Positions 26,077-34,861 of a stretch of 64,000 bases of DNA are shown here, piece by piece; positions within the stretch are counted from its first letter, which is position 1; the number at the start of each line of letters is the position of its first letter. This DNA comes from Microscillaceae bacterium (GTDB lineage Bacteria; Bacteroidota; Bacteroidia; Cytophagales; Microscillaceae), in assembly GCA_003483885.1 (NCBI GenBank), contig DMXI01000699.1, positions 1-64,000 of the forward strand, read 5' to 3'. The notes below the pieces were generated by a model. It had not been told where the DNA came from. It worked only from the letters and a program-made list of their open reading frames with translations, and did no database searches. The position numbers and the translations under genes were made by a program.

Positions 26077-26952
26077 ATGACAAATAATATTAGGATAATC
26101 CCAAGACTGGATATTAAAGGCCCAAATTTAGTAAAAGGGATTCATCTGGAAGGGTTACGTGTACTAGGGAAACCAGAAGAGTTTGCCCGTTATTATTACG
26201 AAAATGGGGCAGATGAACTCGTATATATGGATGTAGTAGCAAGCTTGTACGAGCGCAATAGCCTACACGACATTATTACAAAAACTGCCCGGGAAATCTT
26301 TATTCCTCTAACTGTAGGTGGGGGGTTGCGTACCCTGGATGATATCACTCAGGTATTGCGAGCAGGTGCAGACAAAGTATCGCTCAATACGGCCGCCATT
26401 CGTAACCCAGAAATTATCACCCAGGCTTCTCAAAAATTTGGATCATCTACTATTGTAATAGCGATTGAGGCCATTAAACAAAATGATGGCGGTTACCTGG
26501 CATATACCGATAATGCCCGGGAACATACTGGTTTAGATGTGTTTGAATGGGCGCAAAGAGTAGAAGAATTAGGTGCAGGCGAAATCATGATTACATCGGT
26601 AGACCAGGAAGGCACCGGTGAAGGCTTTGATCTGGAACTCACCCAAAAAATCGCTAATTTAGTATCTATTCCTGTGATTGCCCACGGAGGTGCTGGTAAG
26701 CGCGAAGATGTGGCTAAAATTGCAACTGAGGGCAATGTAAACGCGGTAGCACTGGCTTCCATCTTACATTATGACTATATCAAATATTTGATAGAGCACC
26801 CCAAAAACGAACAAGAAGGAAACACCGAGTTTTTGAAAAGTGGGAAGGCTTTTACTAAAATTCAAAGTTCTAGCTTGCCTGATATAAAAAAACACCTCTT
26901 GGATCATCATATAAACTGCAGACCCATTTCTCATGAAATTACCCACCGATAA
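26077..26952 (+). CDS. hisF: HisF-like cyclase subunit of a sugar-amidination system
   Basis: A TIM-barrel HisF homolog, 291 aa against about 255 usual, extended near the C-terminus. Asp12 in IIPRLDIKG matches one catalytic Asp of HisF, but the usual Cys before it is Arg, and the second catalytic Asp is replaced by Glu131 (AIEA for AIDA). GADELVYMDVVAS, IPLTVGGGLR and VIAHGGAG are conserved. Context (a HisH gene overlapping by 20 bp, then an N-acetyl-sugar amidotransferase) identifies a WbuZ-type homolog that, with HisH, supplies ammonia for amidination of a sugar N-acetyl group. Histidine biosynthesis is unlikely because no other his gene is nearby. Confidence 0.86.
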   Translation: MTNNIRIIPRLDIKGPNLVKGIHLEGLRVLGKPEEFARYYYENGADELVYMDVVASLYERNSLHDIITKTAREIFIPLTVGGGLRTLDDITQVLRAGADKVSLNTAAIRNPEIITQASQKFGSSTIVIAIEAIKQNDGGYLAYTDNAREHTGLDVFEWAQRVEELGAGEIMITSVDQEGTGEGFDLELTQKIANLVSIPVIAHGGAGKREDVAKIATEGNVNAVALASILHYDYIKYLIEHPKNEQEGNTEFLKSGKAFTKIQSSSLPDIKKHLLDHHINCRPISHEITHR

Positions 26953-27619
26953 CACCCATAGTAGTCCAGATGTTGTGATTATTGACTATAACCTCAACAA
27001 CTTGTTTAGTGTAAAACATGCTTGCCAGCATGTAGGAATTAATGCGCGCATTAGTGCTGACAAAAATGACATTGCAAAGGCCGATGCCCTTATTTTACCA
27101 GGAGTGGGCGCTTTTGGCAATGCGATGCAAAACCTGGAAAAACTAGACCTTATAGCTCCCATCATTGATTCTATTCAGGCCCAAAAACCTTTTTTGGGTA
27201 TTTGCCTGGGGTTGCAATTATTATTTGAGGAAAGTGACGAGTTTGGTCATTACAAGGGATTAGGCGTAATCCCAGGACAGGTTCAGCGATTTCCTGGCCA
27301 AACCGATACCCAACAATCACTCAAGGTGCCTTTCATTGGCTGGAACGAAGTACACACCACGTCTGGAAAAAATTGGAACAACACGCCCATGATGAACACC
27401 CAAGACGGTGAATATATGTATTTTGTCCATTCCAATTTTGTAAAACCTACGGCACCTGAAGATATTCTTTGTGTTACAAAATATAAAGATTTCGAATATT
27501 GCTCTGGGATAGTAAAGAATAATATATTTGCAGTACAGTTTCACCCAGAAAAAAGTGCGCAAAAAGGACTGGAAATTTATCAAAACTGGGGTAAATCGAT
27601 ACAGGTTCAGGTATCATAA
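26933..27619 (+). CDS. hisH: HisH-like glutamine amidotransferase subunit
   Basis: A class I glutaminase that releases ammonia for its synthase partner. The catalytic triad is visible: Cys91 in FLGICLGLQLLFEES, and His204 and Glu206 in VQFHPEKS. The N-terminal VVIIDYNLNNLFSVKHA is the standard start of HisH. At 228 aa it is slightly longer than usual (about 200), partly from a 10-residue leader. It overlaps the HisF-like gene by 20 bp and precedes the amidotransferase by 12 bp. This gene order is known from surface-glycan loci (P. aeruginosa O5 wbpG/hisH/hisF) where the trio makes acetamidino sugars. Confidence 0.9.
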   Translation: MKLPTDNTHSSPDVVIIDYNLNNLFSVKHACQHVGINARISADKNDIAKADALILPGVGAFGNAMQNLEKLDLIAPIIDSIQAQKPFLGICLGLQLLFEESDEFGHYKGLGVIPGQVQRFPGQTDTQQSLKVPFIGWNEVHTTSGKNWNNTPMMNTQDGEYMYFVHSNFVKPTAPEDILCVTKYKDFEYCSGIVKNNIFAVQFHPEKSAQKGLEIYQNWGKSIQVQVS

Positions 27620-27630
27620 CAAAATTTATA

Positions 27631-28878
27631 ATGAAAGAACAAGCATCAAAGCCAACCAATCTTGAAGCAAAATATGGGCTTCCCAGCGAAGTTACTTTTT
27701 GTAACAGGTGTGTGATTTCCAATCAGAGGCCAAACTCGGCAGTTGAGTTTAAGCATACGATCAAATCCAAGAAAAAAACCATTAGCATGGACGAAGAAGG
27801 CATTTGTGATGCCTGCCGTACTGCAGAAACCAAGCAACATATAGATTGGAAAAAAAGGGAGGAAGAACTTCTACAATTATTGGATAAATACCGTCGTAAC
27901 GATGGACAATATGATTGCATTGTACCTGGTAGTGGAGGTAAGGACAGTGCATACCAGGCCCATGTACTCAAGTACAAGTATGGTATGAACCCGCTCACCA
28001 TTACCTGGCCTCCTATTTTGTACACCGATTATGGCCACCGTAACTTCAAAAACTGGGTAGACGTGGGAGGTTTTGATAACATCAGCGTACGTCCTAACGG
28101 AAAGGCCATGAAGTTATTAACGAAACTCTCCATTGAGAATCTTTTTCACCCCTTTCAGACTTTTATGCTGGGACAAAAAAACCTGGCTCCCAAAATTGCC
28201 CTGAAGTACAACATTCCGCTTATTTTTTACGGTGAAAACGAAGCAGAATACGGCAACCCGATTGCCGATAATAACACCTCTTTGAGAGACAAGTCGTACT
28301 ATAGCCTTAAAAATCTGGATGAAATACATCTGGGTGGTGTTTCTATCCGAGAACTCAAAGAAAAACACCAACTCACGTTGAGTGATATCAATTCCTTTTT
28401 GCCAGCACCAGGTGAAGAACTCGCCAAATCTGACATTCAGGTGCATTATTTGGGCTATTACCTCAAGTGGACTCCGCAAGAGGTCTATTATTATGCCGTA
28501 GAAAACACCGGCTTCAAAGCTCGGCCTTATCGCACTCAAGGTACTTATAGCAAGTACAATAGCATTGATGATAAAATAGATGATTTACATTACTATACCA
28601 CTTACATCAAGTTTGGTATAGGGAGAGCTACGTATGATGCCTCACAAGAAATTCGTAACAACCACCTGACTCGTGAAGAAGGAGTAGCCCTCGTGAAAAG
28701 ATTTGATGGAGAGTTTCCAGATAAATATTTCAACGAAATTATGGAATACCTCGAAATTGAACCTGAACGTTTTCACGACTTGGCCGATCAGTTTAGATCA
28801 CCTCACTTATGGGGCAAAGACGATCGAGGCGAATGGAAACTCCGACACACCATTTGGGGTGGCGGCCTAAACGACTAA
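27631..28878 (+). CDS. N-acetyl sugar amidotransferase (WbpG/PseA family)
   Basis: Converts an N-acetyl group of a sugar to an acetamidino group using ATP and ammonia from HisH/HisF. A PP-loop ATPase motif SGGKDS (101-106) lies in an N-type ATP pyrophosphatase fold. Two CxxC pairs (Cys24/27 in FCNRCVISNQRP and Cys59/62 in ICDACR) form a probable zinc site typical of the family. At 415 aa it is longer than many family members but all core blocks are present. The acceptor may be the legionaminate made upstream (Leg5Ac7Am or Leg5Am7Ac) or the diacetamido uronate made downstream; the sequence does not decide. Confidence 0.9.
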   Translation: MKEQASKPTNLEAKYGLPSEVTFCNRCVISNQRPNSAVEFKHTIKSKKKTISMDEEGICDACRTAETKQHIDWKKREEELLQLLDKYRRNDGQYDCIVPGSGGKDSAYQAHVLKYKYGMNPLTITWPPILYTDYGHRNFKNWVDVGGFDNISVRPNGKAMKLLTKLSIENLFHPFQTFMLGQKNLAPKIALKYNIPLIFYGENEAEYGNPIADNNTSLRDKSYYSLKNLDEIHLGGVSIRELKEKHQLTLSDINSFLPAPGEELAKSDIQVHYLGYYLKWTPQEVYYYAVENTGFKARPYRTQGTYSKYNSIDDKIDDLHYYTTYIKFGIGRATYDASQEIRNNHLTREEGVALVKRFDGEFPDKYFNEIMEYLEIEPERFHDLADQFRSPHLWGKDDRGEWKLRHTIWGGGLND

Positions 28879-28907
28879 ATCATCACACTATTTATTGAAA
28901 TTAATCT

Positions 28908-29915
28908 ATGAAGTTATTAATCATTGGTGCAGGGCGTATGGGCGTGAGACATGCCCAGGGAGCCCTTAATGTATCGGCTATCTCAGCGATCACCTTGGTA
29001 GATATTAATCAATCTGCGCTGGACAATGCAACACAAGCACTTAATTCAGACCAGGTTACCCTCGAGTTTCTTTTAATAGATCAATTTGAAGCTCAACCTG
29101 GCGAATTCGATGTAGCTATTATTGCTTCTACTGCCTCTAATAGAAAAACAACCCTGGATTTGGTTCAAAAAACCAATTGTAAGCATATTTTGGTAGAAAA
29201 GCCTTTGGGTCAAAGTCAGGAAGAAGTCGAAGATTTGATCGATTACACCGCTTCTTTTAGTGCTCATGTGGCGGTTAACCTAAACATGCGGCTGTATGAC
29301 AACTTCATTGAACTGAAAAACACCTTAAATACGCATCCACAATACATTGGGGACAAGGTTATTTCTCTAAATACTGGAACCCTTGGTATTGGCGCTAATG
29401 GTATTCACTACCTCGACTTATGTTACTTCTTACTAGACGCCAACAAAGCCGAATTAGTAGCGGGAGAAATAGAGTCTTCCCTAATCCCAAGTGGACGGGG
29501 TAGTCAATTTGGTGATTTTGGGGGTTGGTGCACGATCAAGTTTTACCAGGATGAGCAATACAAAGGGCGCGCTCATTTATCACTTACATCGCAAAGTTCG
29601 GCCTTTGGTGGCTGGCAAATTACCGCCCCTCATGCCAGAATTTATTACAATGAAGTAGAACAAACCATTGTGCATCAGGTAAGAAAAGAAGGGAGTGAAA
29701 TGCCTATTTACCGCTATGCGGCTGATTATCTTTCGCCGAAAACCAAGGATTTTGTTTCTCCTTTTTTGGGTGATTTAACCGCCAAATGGTTGGAAGGACT
29801 TGCCCAAAACCAGGAGTTATTGCCATCTATGAAGGATTCACTGGGAGCACATGAACTCATGTTTCAATGGTTGAACTTGTCGCCAACCCATACCCAAACA
29901 TTTCCTATTACTTAG
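28908..29915 (+). CDS. Gfo/Idh/MocA-family oxidoreductase
   Basis: An NAD(P)-dependent sugar oxidoreductase. The Rossmann start LIIGAGRMGVRHAQGA, the catalytic-region ILVEKPLGQS (the EKP motif) and the substrate-domain segment GIGANGIHYLDLCYFLL (with the H-x-x-D of this family) are clear. At 335 aa it is full length. It is followed after 8 bp by an unrecognised gene and then by a second oxidoreductase of the same superfamily, suggesting a redox step on a sugar nucleotide specific to this locus. The exact substrate is unknown. Confidence 0.85.
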   Translation: MKLLIIGAGRMGVRHAQGALNVSAISAITLVDINQSALDNATQALNSDQVTLEFLLIDQFEAQPGEFDVAIIASTASNRKTTLDLVQKTNCKHILVEKPLGQSQEEVEDLIDYTASFSAHVAVNLNMRLYDNFIELKNTLNTHPQYIGDKVISLNTGTLGIGANGIHYLDLCYFLLDANKAELVAGEIESSLIPSGRGSQFGDFGGWCTIKFYQDEQYKGRAHLSLTSQSSAFGGWQITAPHARIYYNEVEQTIVHQVRKEGSEMPIYRYAADYLSPKTKDFVSPFLGDLTAKWLEGLAQNQELLPSMKDSLGAHELMFQWLNLSPTHTQTFPIT

Positions 29916-29923
29916 ACTGCATA

Positions 29924-30628
29924 ATGCCACAAACTCTGGATTTTTGTAATTCTTTTGTTAGCTGGGTCACCAAAAACGAGCAAAGCTACGGGCGTTTTCA
30001 GTTAGAGGCTACCCTCCAAATAAAAACACCTGGTGTAGCCACCAAGGAATATTACCTGTTGTCGGGGGTAATGGCTGGGAACCTTTACAAAAGCCATCAA
30101 CTTGTAAAGGCTCCCCCCTATTACTTTCAGGCAGTGATGTCCAAAACAGATTACAAGGTATTCAGAGTTTATGCCTTACAGTCAAAAAACGAAGATTCTT
30201 TTCAGACAATCAACGATACTTTTGAACAGGTTAATTTTGATTTACATTACACTACTGCGGATCAGTTAGCGCAAGTAAATGAGGTGATTGACGCGAGTTT
30301 TGCCAATGCAAAGCTCAATGCCAAAGTACAAATTACTACCCAGGATCACACCTATTTATTGCTCACTTTTCCCATAAAACATATCAATGTCAATCAATCT
30401 AAAACCATTTTTCAGGTAGAAACTGGAACTGTTATGTTACCTAATGCCCAATATGTTCAAAAACCGTCAATCGCTCATATCGATCTTGCTTATATTAACT
30501 TCAACAATCAAAGTAAAGCAGAATTTGCCGTATTAGAGGCTACTGAAGTTAGTCCTGAAAATCATGTTCGCACTTTCTCAGGATTTCAATCACATCCTGC
30601 AGTTATAAATCTTCACAAACTTTTGTAA
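29924..30628 (+). CDS. Unrecognised 234-aa protein between two oxidoreductases
   Basis: I do not recognise this protein. It has no signal peptide or membrane segment and no obvious catalytic motif. It looks like a soluble alpha/beta or beta-rich domain rich in Gln, Asn, Thr and aromatic residues. The frame is open from 29867, inside the preceding gene, but the ATG at 29924, 8 bp after the upstream stop, is the more natural start. The tight packing between two Gfo/Idh/MocA genes (8 and 15 bp gaps) says it is translated with them and probably acts on the same sugar. Confidence 0.65.
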   Translation: MPQTLDFCNSFVSWVTKNEQSYGRFQLEATLQIKTPGVATKEYYLLSGVMAGNLYKSHQLVKAPPYYFQAVMSKTDYKVFRVYALQSKNEDSFQTINDTFEQVNFDLHYTTADQLAQVNEVIDASFANAKLNAKVQITTQDHTYLLLTFPIKHINVNQSKTIFQVETGTVMLPNAQYVQKPSIAHIDLAYINFNNQSKAEFAVLEATEVSPENHVRTFSGFQSHPAVINLHKLL

Positions 30629-30643
30629 TAACTTTTCAATAAA

Positions 30644-31597
30644 ATGGACAAACAAATTTGGCTCATTGGTAGTGGATATATGGGCATCGAGTATGCCAAG
30701 GTTCTCAACGATTTAGATGTTAATTTTTTAACCATTGGTCGGGGAGCCGAAAGCGCTCAAGCATTCAAAGAACAAACGGGTAAGGAGGTAGTCACTGGTG
30801 GACTAGAAGCCTTTTTAGCCACCCAGCCTGATCTGCCTTCTGAGGCAATTGTTGCGGTAGGTATCGAGAACCTGGCAACCACGACCACCGCCTTGCTCAA
30901 CTTTGGCGTAAAAAAGATCTTAGTAGAAAAGCCAGCCATTGCTTATCCTGAAGAAATAGTGGAGTTGCTGAATATCGCTAAACAAAAAGAAGCTGACGTT
31001 TTACTGGCTTATAACCGTCGTTTTTATGCCTCTATTCAAAAGGCCATGGAAATTATTCAAGAAGATGGAGGGCTTACTTCTTTCAACTTTGAATTTACGG
31101 AATGGTCGCATGTAATAGGCACCCTCAAAAAGCACCCGGCTGAGCATCAAAACTGGTTTTTGGGTAACTCAACCCACATTATAGACGCTGCTTTTTATCT
31201 AGCAGGCGCACCTACCCAACTACAATCTTTTGTAAAAGGTCAAAACCAACTCGACTGGCATACCAAATCGGCCATATTTGCTGGTGCTGGCGAAACCGAA
31301 AATGGAGCGTTATTTTCTTATCAAGCCAACTGGGTAGCCCCAGGCAGGTGGGCGATGGAATTTCTCACGCCTAAACATCGCTTAATTTTCAAACCTATCG
31401 AAAAGCTTCAAATCCAAAAGATAGGCTCAGTAGCGGTCGATTTTGTAGAAGGGGTAGATTATACACTGGATGAAAAGTACAAACCAGGGGTGTATTTGCA
31501 AACCAAAGCTTTTTTGGCCAATGATTTTAGCAAACTATGCACTTTGGACGAACAGAACAAAGCCTTGGAATACTACAAACAAATTGGTGGATATTAG
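30644..31597 (+). CDS. Gfo/Idh/MocA-like oxidoreductase, divergent
   Basis: A second NAD(P)-dependent oxidoreductase of the superfamily, with a shorter and more divergent sequence (317 aa). The dinucleotide-binding start IWLIGSGYMGIEYAKVL and the motif KKILVEKPAIAYPEE are visible, followed by LLAYNRRFYASIQKA and a region with WFLGNSTHIIDAAFYLAGAP carrying the H-x-x-D motif. The gene pair 28908/30644 with the orphan gene in between is an unusual arrangement. The substrate is probably an NDP-sugar or nonulosonate intermediate. Confidence 0.8.
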   Translation: MDKQIWLIGSGYMGIEYAKVLNDLDVNFLTIGRGAESAQAFKEQTGKEVVTGGLEAFLATQPDLPSEAIVAVGIENLATTTTALLNFGVKKILVEKPAIAYPEEIVELLNIAKQKEADVLLAYNRRFYASIQKAMEIIQEDGGLTSFNFEFTEWSHVIGTLKKHPAEHQNWFLGNSTHIIDAAFYLAGAPTQLQSFVKGQNQLDWHTKSAIFAGAGETENGALFSYQANWVAPGRWAMEFLTPKHRLIFKPIEKLQIQKIGSVAVDFVEGVDYTLDEKYKPGVYLQTKAFLANDFSKLCTLDEQNKALEYYKQIGGY

Positions 31598-31621
31598 TAA
31601 CCACGCTGTAATCTGTAATGC

Positions 31622-33058
31622 ATGTTATCTGACAAAAAGGTAAAAGATTTAATATTCAAAATAGAAAGACACCCTGATACATTCAAATATGAGGCTCAAG
31701 GTGTCTCTTTATTTTTTTTACTCCGGTTTTCCATAGAAATGGAAATCAGAAAAGCATATAATGAAGTACCTGACAACCTCAGGGTTACTGGTGCACAAAA
31801 TAACGCTCACAAAAAAAAACAGATTCCAAAACAGGTATCTAAAATACGCGCTTGGGTCAATCAACGGATCATCCATCTAAAATTCAGGCGCTATATTTCT
31901 TTACCCGGCAAACTGGTTAAAACACCCTGCATTTTTGTTGCGCACCTGGATATTACCCCTAAAAGGCCTCGTACCGAAAACCTGCTTGCTGCCTTAAAAT
32001 ATTTACACAAAAAAAAGCTTACTACTACGCTGGTAATCAATGACTTTACACAAAAAACAAAAAAGCCTTCTTACCTCAAACAGCTTCTTTTCCTTTTTTC
32101 TTTTCCTCCTGCCAAAAATGTTTCAAAAGTTCAGCTCCCAGTTACTTTTCTTGAACACCTTAAGCAACTCACCCAGGTAGATTTTACCCATTGCCAAGCA
32201 TCTTGGGAAAGCAATATCAATACTCAATTGTCAAACGCAAGCAGGCTGGAACAAATCATTGCTCAAACCAGTTGCCAGCATGTGTTTTGCTCTTCAGCTT
32301 ATACAAATGCCTGGATTATACTGGCTTGTCATCGTCAAAAAGTAAATTGCGTAGAAATACAGCATGGAGTCATTACTCAAGAACAAGCGTATTATCAGGC
32401 CTCATTTCCTCCATCAGAACTCAGCCCTCTAACCCTGCTTATGCCTGATTATATACTCACCTTGGGTAAAAAATGGCAAGAAATCATCGTGGGCAACCAT
32501 TACGCCCATACCAATCAAAATACCTTGGTTTTAGGAAACATTGCCCTCTCGAATGTTAGCGAATCTCCACAAGCAATCCCTCAGAATGGCCTATATCATA
32601 TTTTAGTAGCTACCCAGCCAGGCATTTTTGACATTAAAGATACACTTGTCGAACTCTGCACCAGGCATAAAGAAGAGCTTCTCCAAAATAATATGATGTT
32701 TACGATTCGCCCTCACCCTTTGCATGACTTTGACTTTTATCGGGAGCTTTGTAGCCAGCACCCAAAAATCTTTCAATTTGACAATTCTCGGAAAACCCAT
32801 ATTTACGCTTCGCTAAACCAGGTAAATGCCGTATTGTCTAACACCTCTATGTGCTTGTATGAGGCATTGGCCTTGCAAAAAACCGCAATTTCATTTGAGA
32901 AATTTAAAACACAAACAGTTGAGGAGGATTTAAAATTTGTCAAAACAACTTCGGAACTCATACGCCTTCTTCTCGAAGAAAAAGAGCACAAACCCAGCAA
33001 GCATCCCGATTATTTGAGTGTATTTGAGGAAGGAGTTTTAGATAAGTTTTATAAATAG
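31622..33058 (+). CDS. GT-B-like capsule-type glycosyltransferase
   Basis: A 478-aa soluble protein with no signal peptide. The C-terminal half contains motifs of capsule/teichoic-type GT-B enzymes: VEIQHGVIT (about 245-253), TIRPHPLHDF with an HP motif (about 361-370) and an SNTSMCLYEALAL block (about 406-418) typical of the nucleotide-sugar site. The HP and Ser/Thr motifs are shared with bacterial sialyl- and polysialyltransferases, so it is a second candidate nonulosonate transferase; no Glu/Asp-rich DG motif is evident. It closes the oxidoreductase sub-cluster and is followed by a 170-bp gap. Confidence 0.6.
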   Translation: MLSDKKVKDLIFKIERHPDTFKYEAQGVSLFFLLRFSIEMEIRKAYNEVPDNLRVTGAQNNAHKKKQIPKQVSKIRAWVNQRIIHLKFRRYISLPGKLVKTPCIFVAHLDITPKRPRTENLLAALKYLHKKKLTTTLVINDFTQKTKKPSYLKQLLFLFSFPPAKNVSKVQLPVTFLEHLKQLTQVDFTHCQASWESNINTQLSNASRLEQIIAQTSCQHVFCSSAYTNAWIILACHRQKVNCVEIQHGVITQEQAYYQASFPPSELSPLTLLMPDYILTLGKKWQEIIVGNHYAHTNQNTLVLGNIALSNVSESPQAIPQNGLYHILVATQPGIFDIKDTLVELCTRHKEELLQNNMMFTIRPHPLHDFDFYRELCSQHPKIFQFDNSRKTHIYASLNQVNAVLSNTSMCLYEALALQKTAISFEKFKTQTVEEDLKFVKTTSELIRLLLEEKEHKPSKHPDYLSVFEEGVLDKFYK

Positions 33059-33228
33059 CATCGTTTGGATGATGTTAAAAAAATAAGTAATACATTTAGA
33101 CTTAGAAGTCGTCTGGGCTTTCTAAATATTTTAGGGTAAAACAGGGTACTTTCTGCAGTTGCTTCCCTTATTGAATAAAACAAGTGAACTGTAGTTATTT
33201 AAAGTTTATTAATGATTGATTAAAACAT

Positions 33229-34245
33229 ATGAATAAAGTCAAATTTGCCGTCATAGGTTGTGGTAATATAGGTCGGAGGCATATTGCAGTGCTAGATGCT
33301 GATCCCAAAGCAACATTAACCGCTATTTGCGACACCAATCAAGCCCTTGGTGAAGAACAATCACAACTGTACAATAATGTACCTGTTTATCAGGATTATC
33401 TTCAGCTATTGGCTCAGGTAGATTGTGATTTTGTGAATATATGCACACCTCACCACCTTCATAAAGAGATGACCCTCAAAGCCATTGAGTACGGAAAAAA
33501 TGTATTGGTAGAAAAACCCATGGCACTGTCGGTGGCAGATTGTGAGGAGATGAACAATGCCGCCCAAAAAGCAGGCGTAAAACTTTATGTAGTCAAACAA
33601 AATCGTTTCAATACCCCAGTTCGCTTACTTAAGCAAGTAATTGACTCTAGCAGGTTGGGAGAAATATATATGGTTAAATGTGACGTGCTGTGGAATCGTT
33701 ACCAAGGTTACTATGATGAGTCACCTTGGCGGGGGAAAAAAGCCTTGGAAGGGGGAGCACTTTTCACTCAAGTCAGCCATTTTATAGACTTGTTGGTGTG
33801 GTGGTTTGGCGATGTAGTAGATGCCAAAGCTCATTTAAGCACCAAAAGCCACCAAATTGAAATAGAAGACTGCGGCAATGCCTCGATTGTTTTTGAAAGC
33901 GGCGTTATGGGGGCCATTACCTGGACCACTTCGGTTTATAGCAAAAACTATGAAGGCAGCATCACCATTGTGGGCGAAAAAGGCACGATCAAGATTGGCG
34001 GTAAATACCTCAATAAAATTGAATATTGGGATGTAGAAGCCTGGCCCTTAGATACTTCTATCGAATATACCGACAAACCCAACTTGTATGGCAAATACCA
34101 GGGTACCAGCTCCAATCACCCTTTTGTCATTGAACACATTATTCAAAGTTTTCAGCAAAACAGTGGAGAGGTGGTAGAAGGCACCGAAGGCATCAAGAGT
34201 ATTCGAGCCATTGAGATGATTTACAACAACACTCAAACCAACTAA
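33229..34245 (+). CDS. UDP-GlcNAc(A) 3-dehydrogenase-like oxidoreductase (WbpB/WlbA type)
   Basis: A Gfo/Idh/MocA enzyme that most resembles WbpB/WlbA, which oxidises C3 of UDP-GlcNAc uronic acid. Features are FAVIGCGNIGRRHIAVL, NICTPHHLHKEMTLKA, NVLVEKPMALSVADCEEM, VKQNRFNTPVRLLKQ and GGALFTQVSHFIDLL with the H-x-x-D pair. The next two genes are a hexapeptide acetyltransferase and a DegT aminotransferase, which gives the WbpB-WbpD-WbpE order for UDP-2,3-diacetamido-2,3-dideoxy-glucuronate. The WbpA-type 6-dehydrogenase is not in the window. A 170-bp gap before this gene may hold a promoter, but no perfect match was seen. Confidence 0.86.
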   Translation: MNKVKFAVIGCGNIGRRHIAVLDADPKATLTAICDTNQALGEEQSQLYNNVPVYQDYLQLLAQVDCDFVNICTPHHLHKEMTLKAIEYGKNVLVEKPMALSVADCEEMNNAAQKAGVKLYVVKQNRFNTPVRLLKQVIDSSRLGEIYMVKCDVLWNRYQGYYDESPWRGKKALEGGALFTQVSHFIDLLVWWFGDVVDAKAHLSTKSHQIEIEDCGNASIVFESGVMGAITWTTSVYSKNYEGSITIVGEKGTIKIGGKYLNKIEYWDVEAWPLDTSIEYTDKPNLYGKYQGTSSNHPFVIEHIIQSFQQNSGEVVEGTEGIKSIRAIEMIYNNTQTN

Positions 34246-34246
34246 C

Positions 34247-34726
34247 ATGGACAATCAACCTACTTTTTATGAAATAGGTATCAAAAATGTCCAGTTTGGG
34301 CAAAATGTAAAAGTGGTAAAGCCCGTAAATTTATATGGCTGTACCATTGGTGACGATACTTTCATAGGGCCATTTGTAGAAATACAAAAAGACGTAACCA
34401 TTGGTAAAAACTGCCGTATTCAATCACATGCTTTCATCTGTGAACTGGTCACTATTGGCGATCATTGCTTTATCTCGCATGGGGCAATGTTTATCAATGA
34501 TTTATTTGCCAAAGGTGGGCCAGCAGGAGGTGACAAAAATCTTTGGAAATCAACCCGCATTGGCCACCATGTATCTATTGGTACCAATGCTACCATTCTA
34601 CCAGTCAGCATTTGTGACCATGTAGTAGTAGGGGCTGGTGCAGTAGTGACCAAAGATATTACTGAACCTGGATTTTATGTTGGCAATCCAGCCAAAAAGA
34701 TCAAAGAAAAAAAATCAGACTACTAG
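34247..34726 (+). CDS. Hexapeptide sugar N-acetyltransferase (WbpD/WlbB type)
   Basis: A left-handed beta-helix acyltransferase, probably acetylating the 3-amino group of a UDP-3-amino-hexuronate. Hexapeptide repeats run throughout (YGCTIGDDTFIGPFVEI, VTIGKNCRIQSHAFI, IGHHVSIGTNATILP, VVVGAGAVVTKDI), with the loop FINDLFAKGG as in WlbB-like enzymes, and GNPAKKIK ends the helix. It starts one base after the preceding stop. The last codons and the TAG stop lie inside the left end of the MITE-like element at 34719, so the native C-terminus may have been altered by insertion. The loss is at most a few residues. Confidence 0.88.
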   Translation: MDNQPTFYEIGIKNVQFGQNVKVVKPVNLYGCTIGDDTFIGPFVEIQKDVTIGKNCRIQSHAFICELVTIGDHCFISHGAMFINDLFAKGGPAGGDKNLWKSTRIGHHVSIGTNATILPVSICDHVVVGAGAVVTKDITEPGFYVGNPAKKIKEKKSDY

Positions 34727-34816
34727 ATATTTTTCGTTTGTGGAGACACAAACGAAGGCGATCACGCCGTTGGCCGTGTCTTCATGGCCAACTTGAGCCA
34801 AAATATCTAGTGGTAT
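34719..34816. repeat. MITE-like dispersed element, copy 2
   Basis: A 98-bp element in inverted orientation relative to the copy at 11665. Ends ctactagatatttt (left) and aaaatatctagtggtat (34800-34816, right) form terminal inverted repeats. Internal hairpins ttcgtttgt-ggagac-acaaacgaa and ggccgtg-tcttcat-ggcc match copy 1. It lies between the acetyltransferase and aminotransferase genes and contributes the acetyltransferase stop codon. Confidence 0.75.
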
Positions 34817-34861
34817 GAAAGAAAATAAAAGATTTACCCATTGAAAATAGTCAAAAGATCA

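Noticed and set aside
26077..27619. Histidine biosynthesis genes
   Set aside because: No other his gene is nearby, the HisF catalytic Asp is changed, and the next gene is an N-acetyl-sugar amidotransferase.
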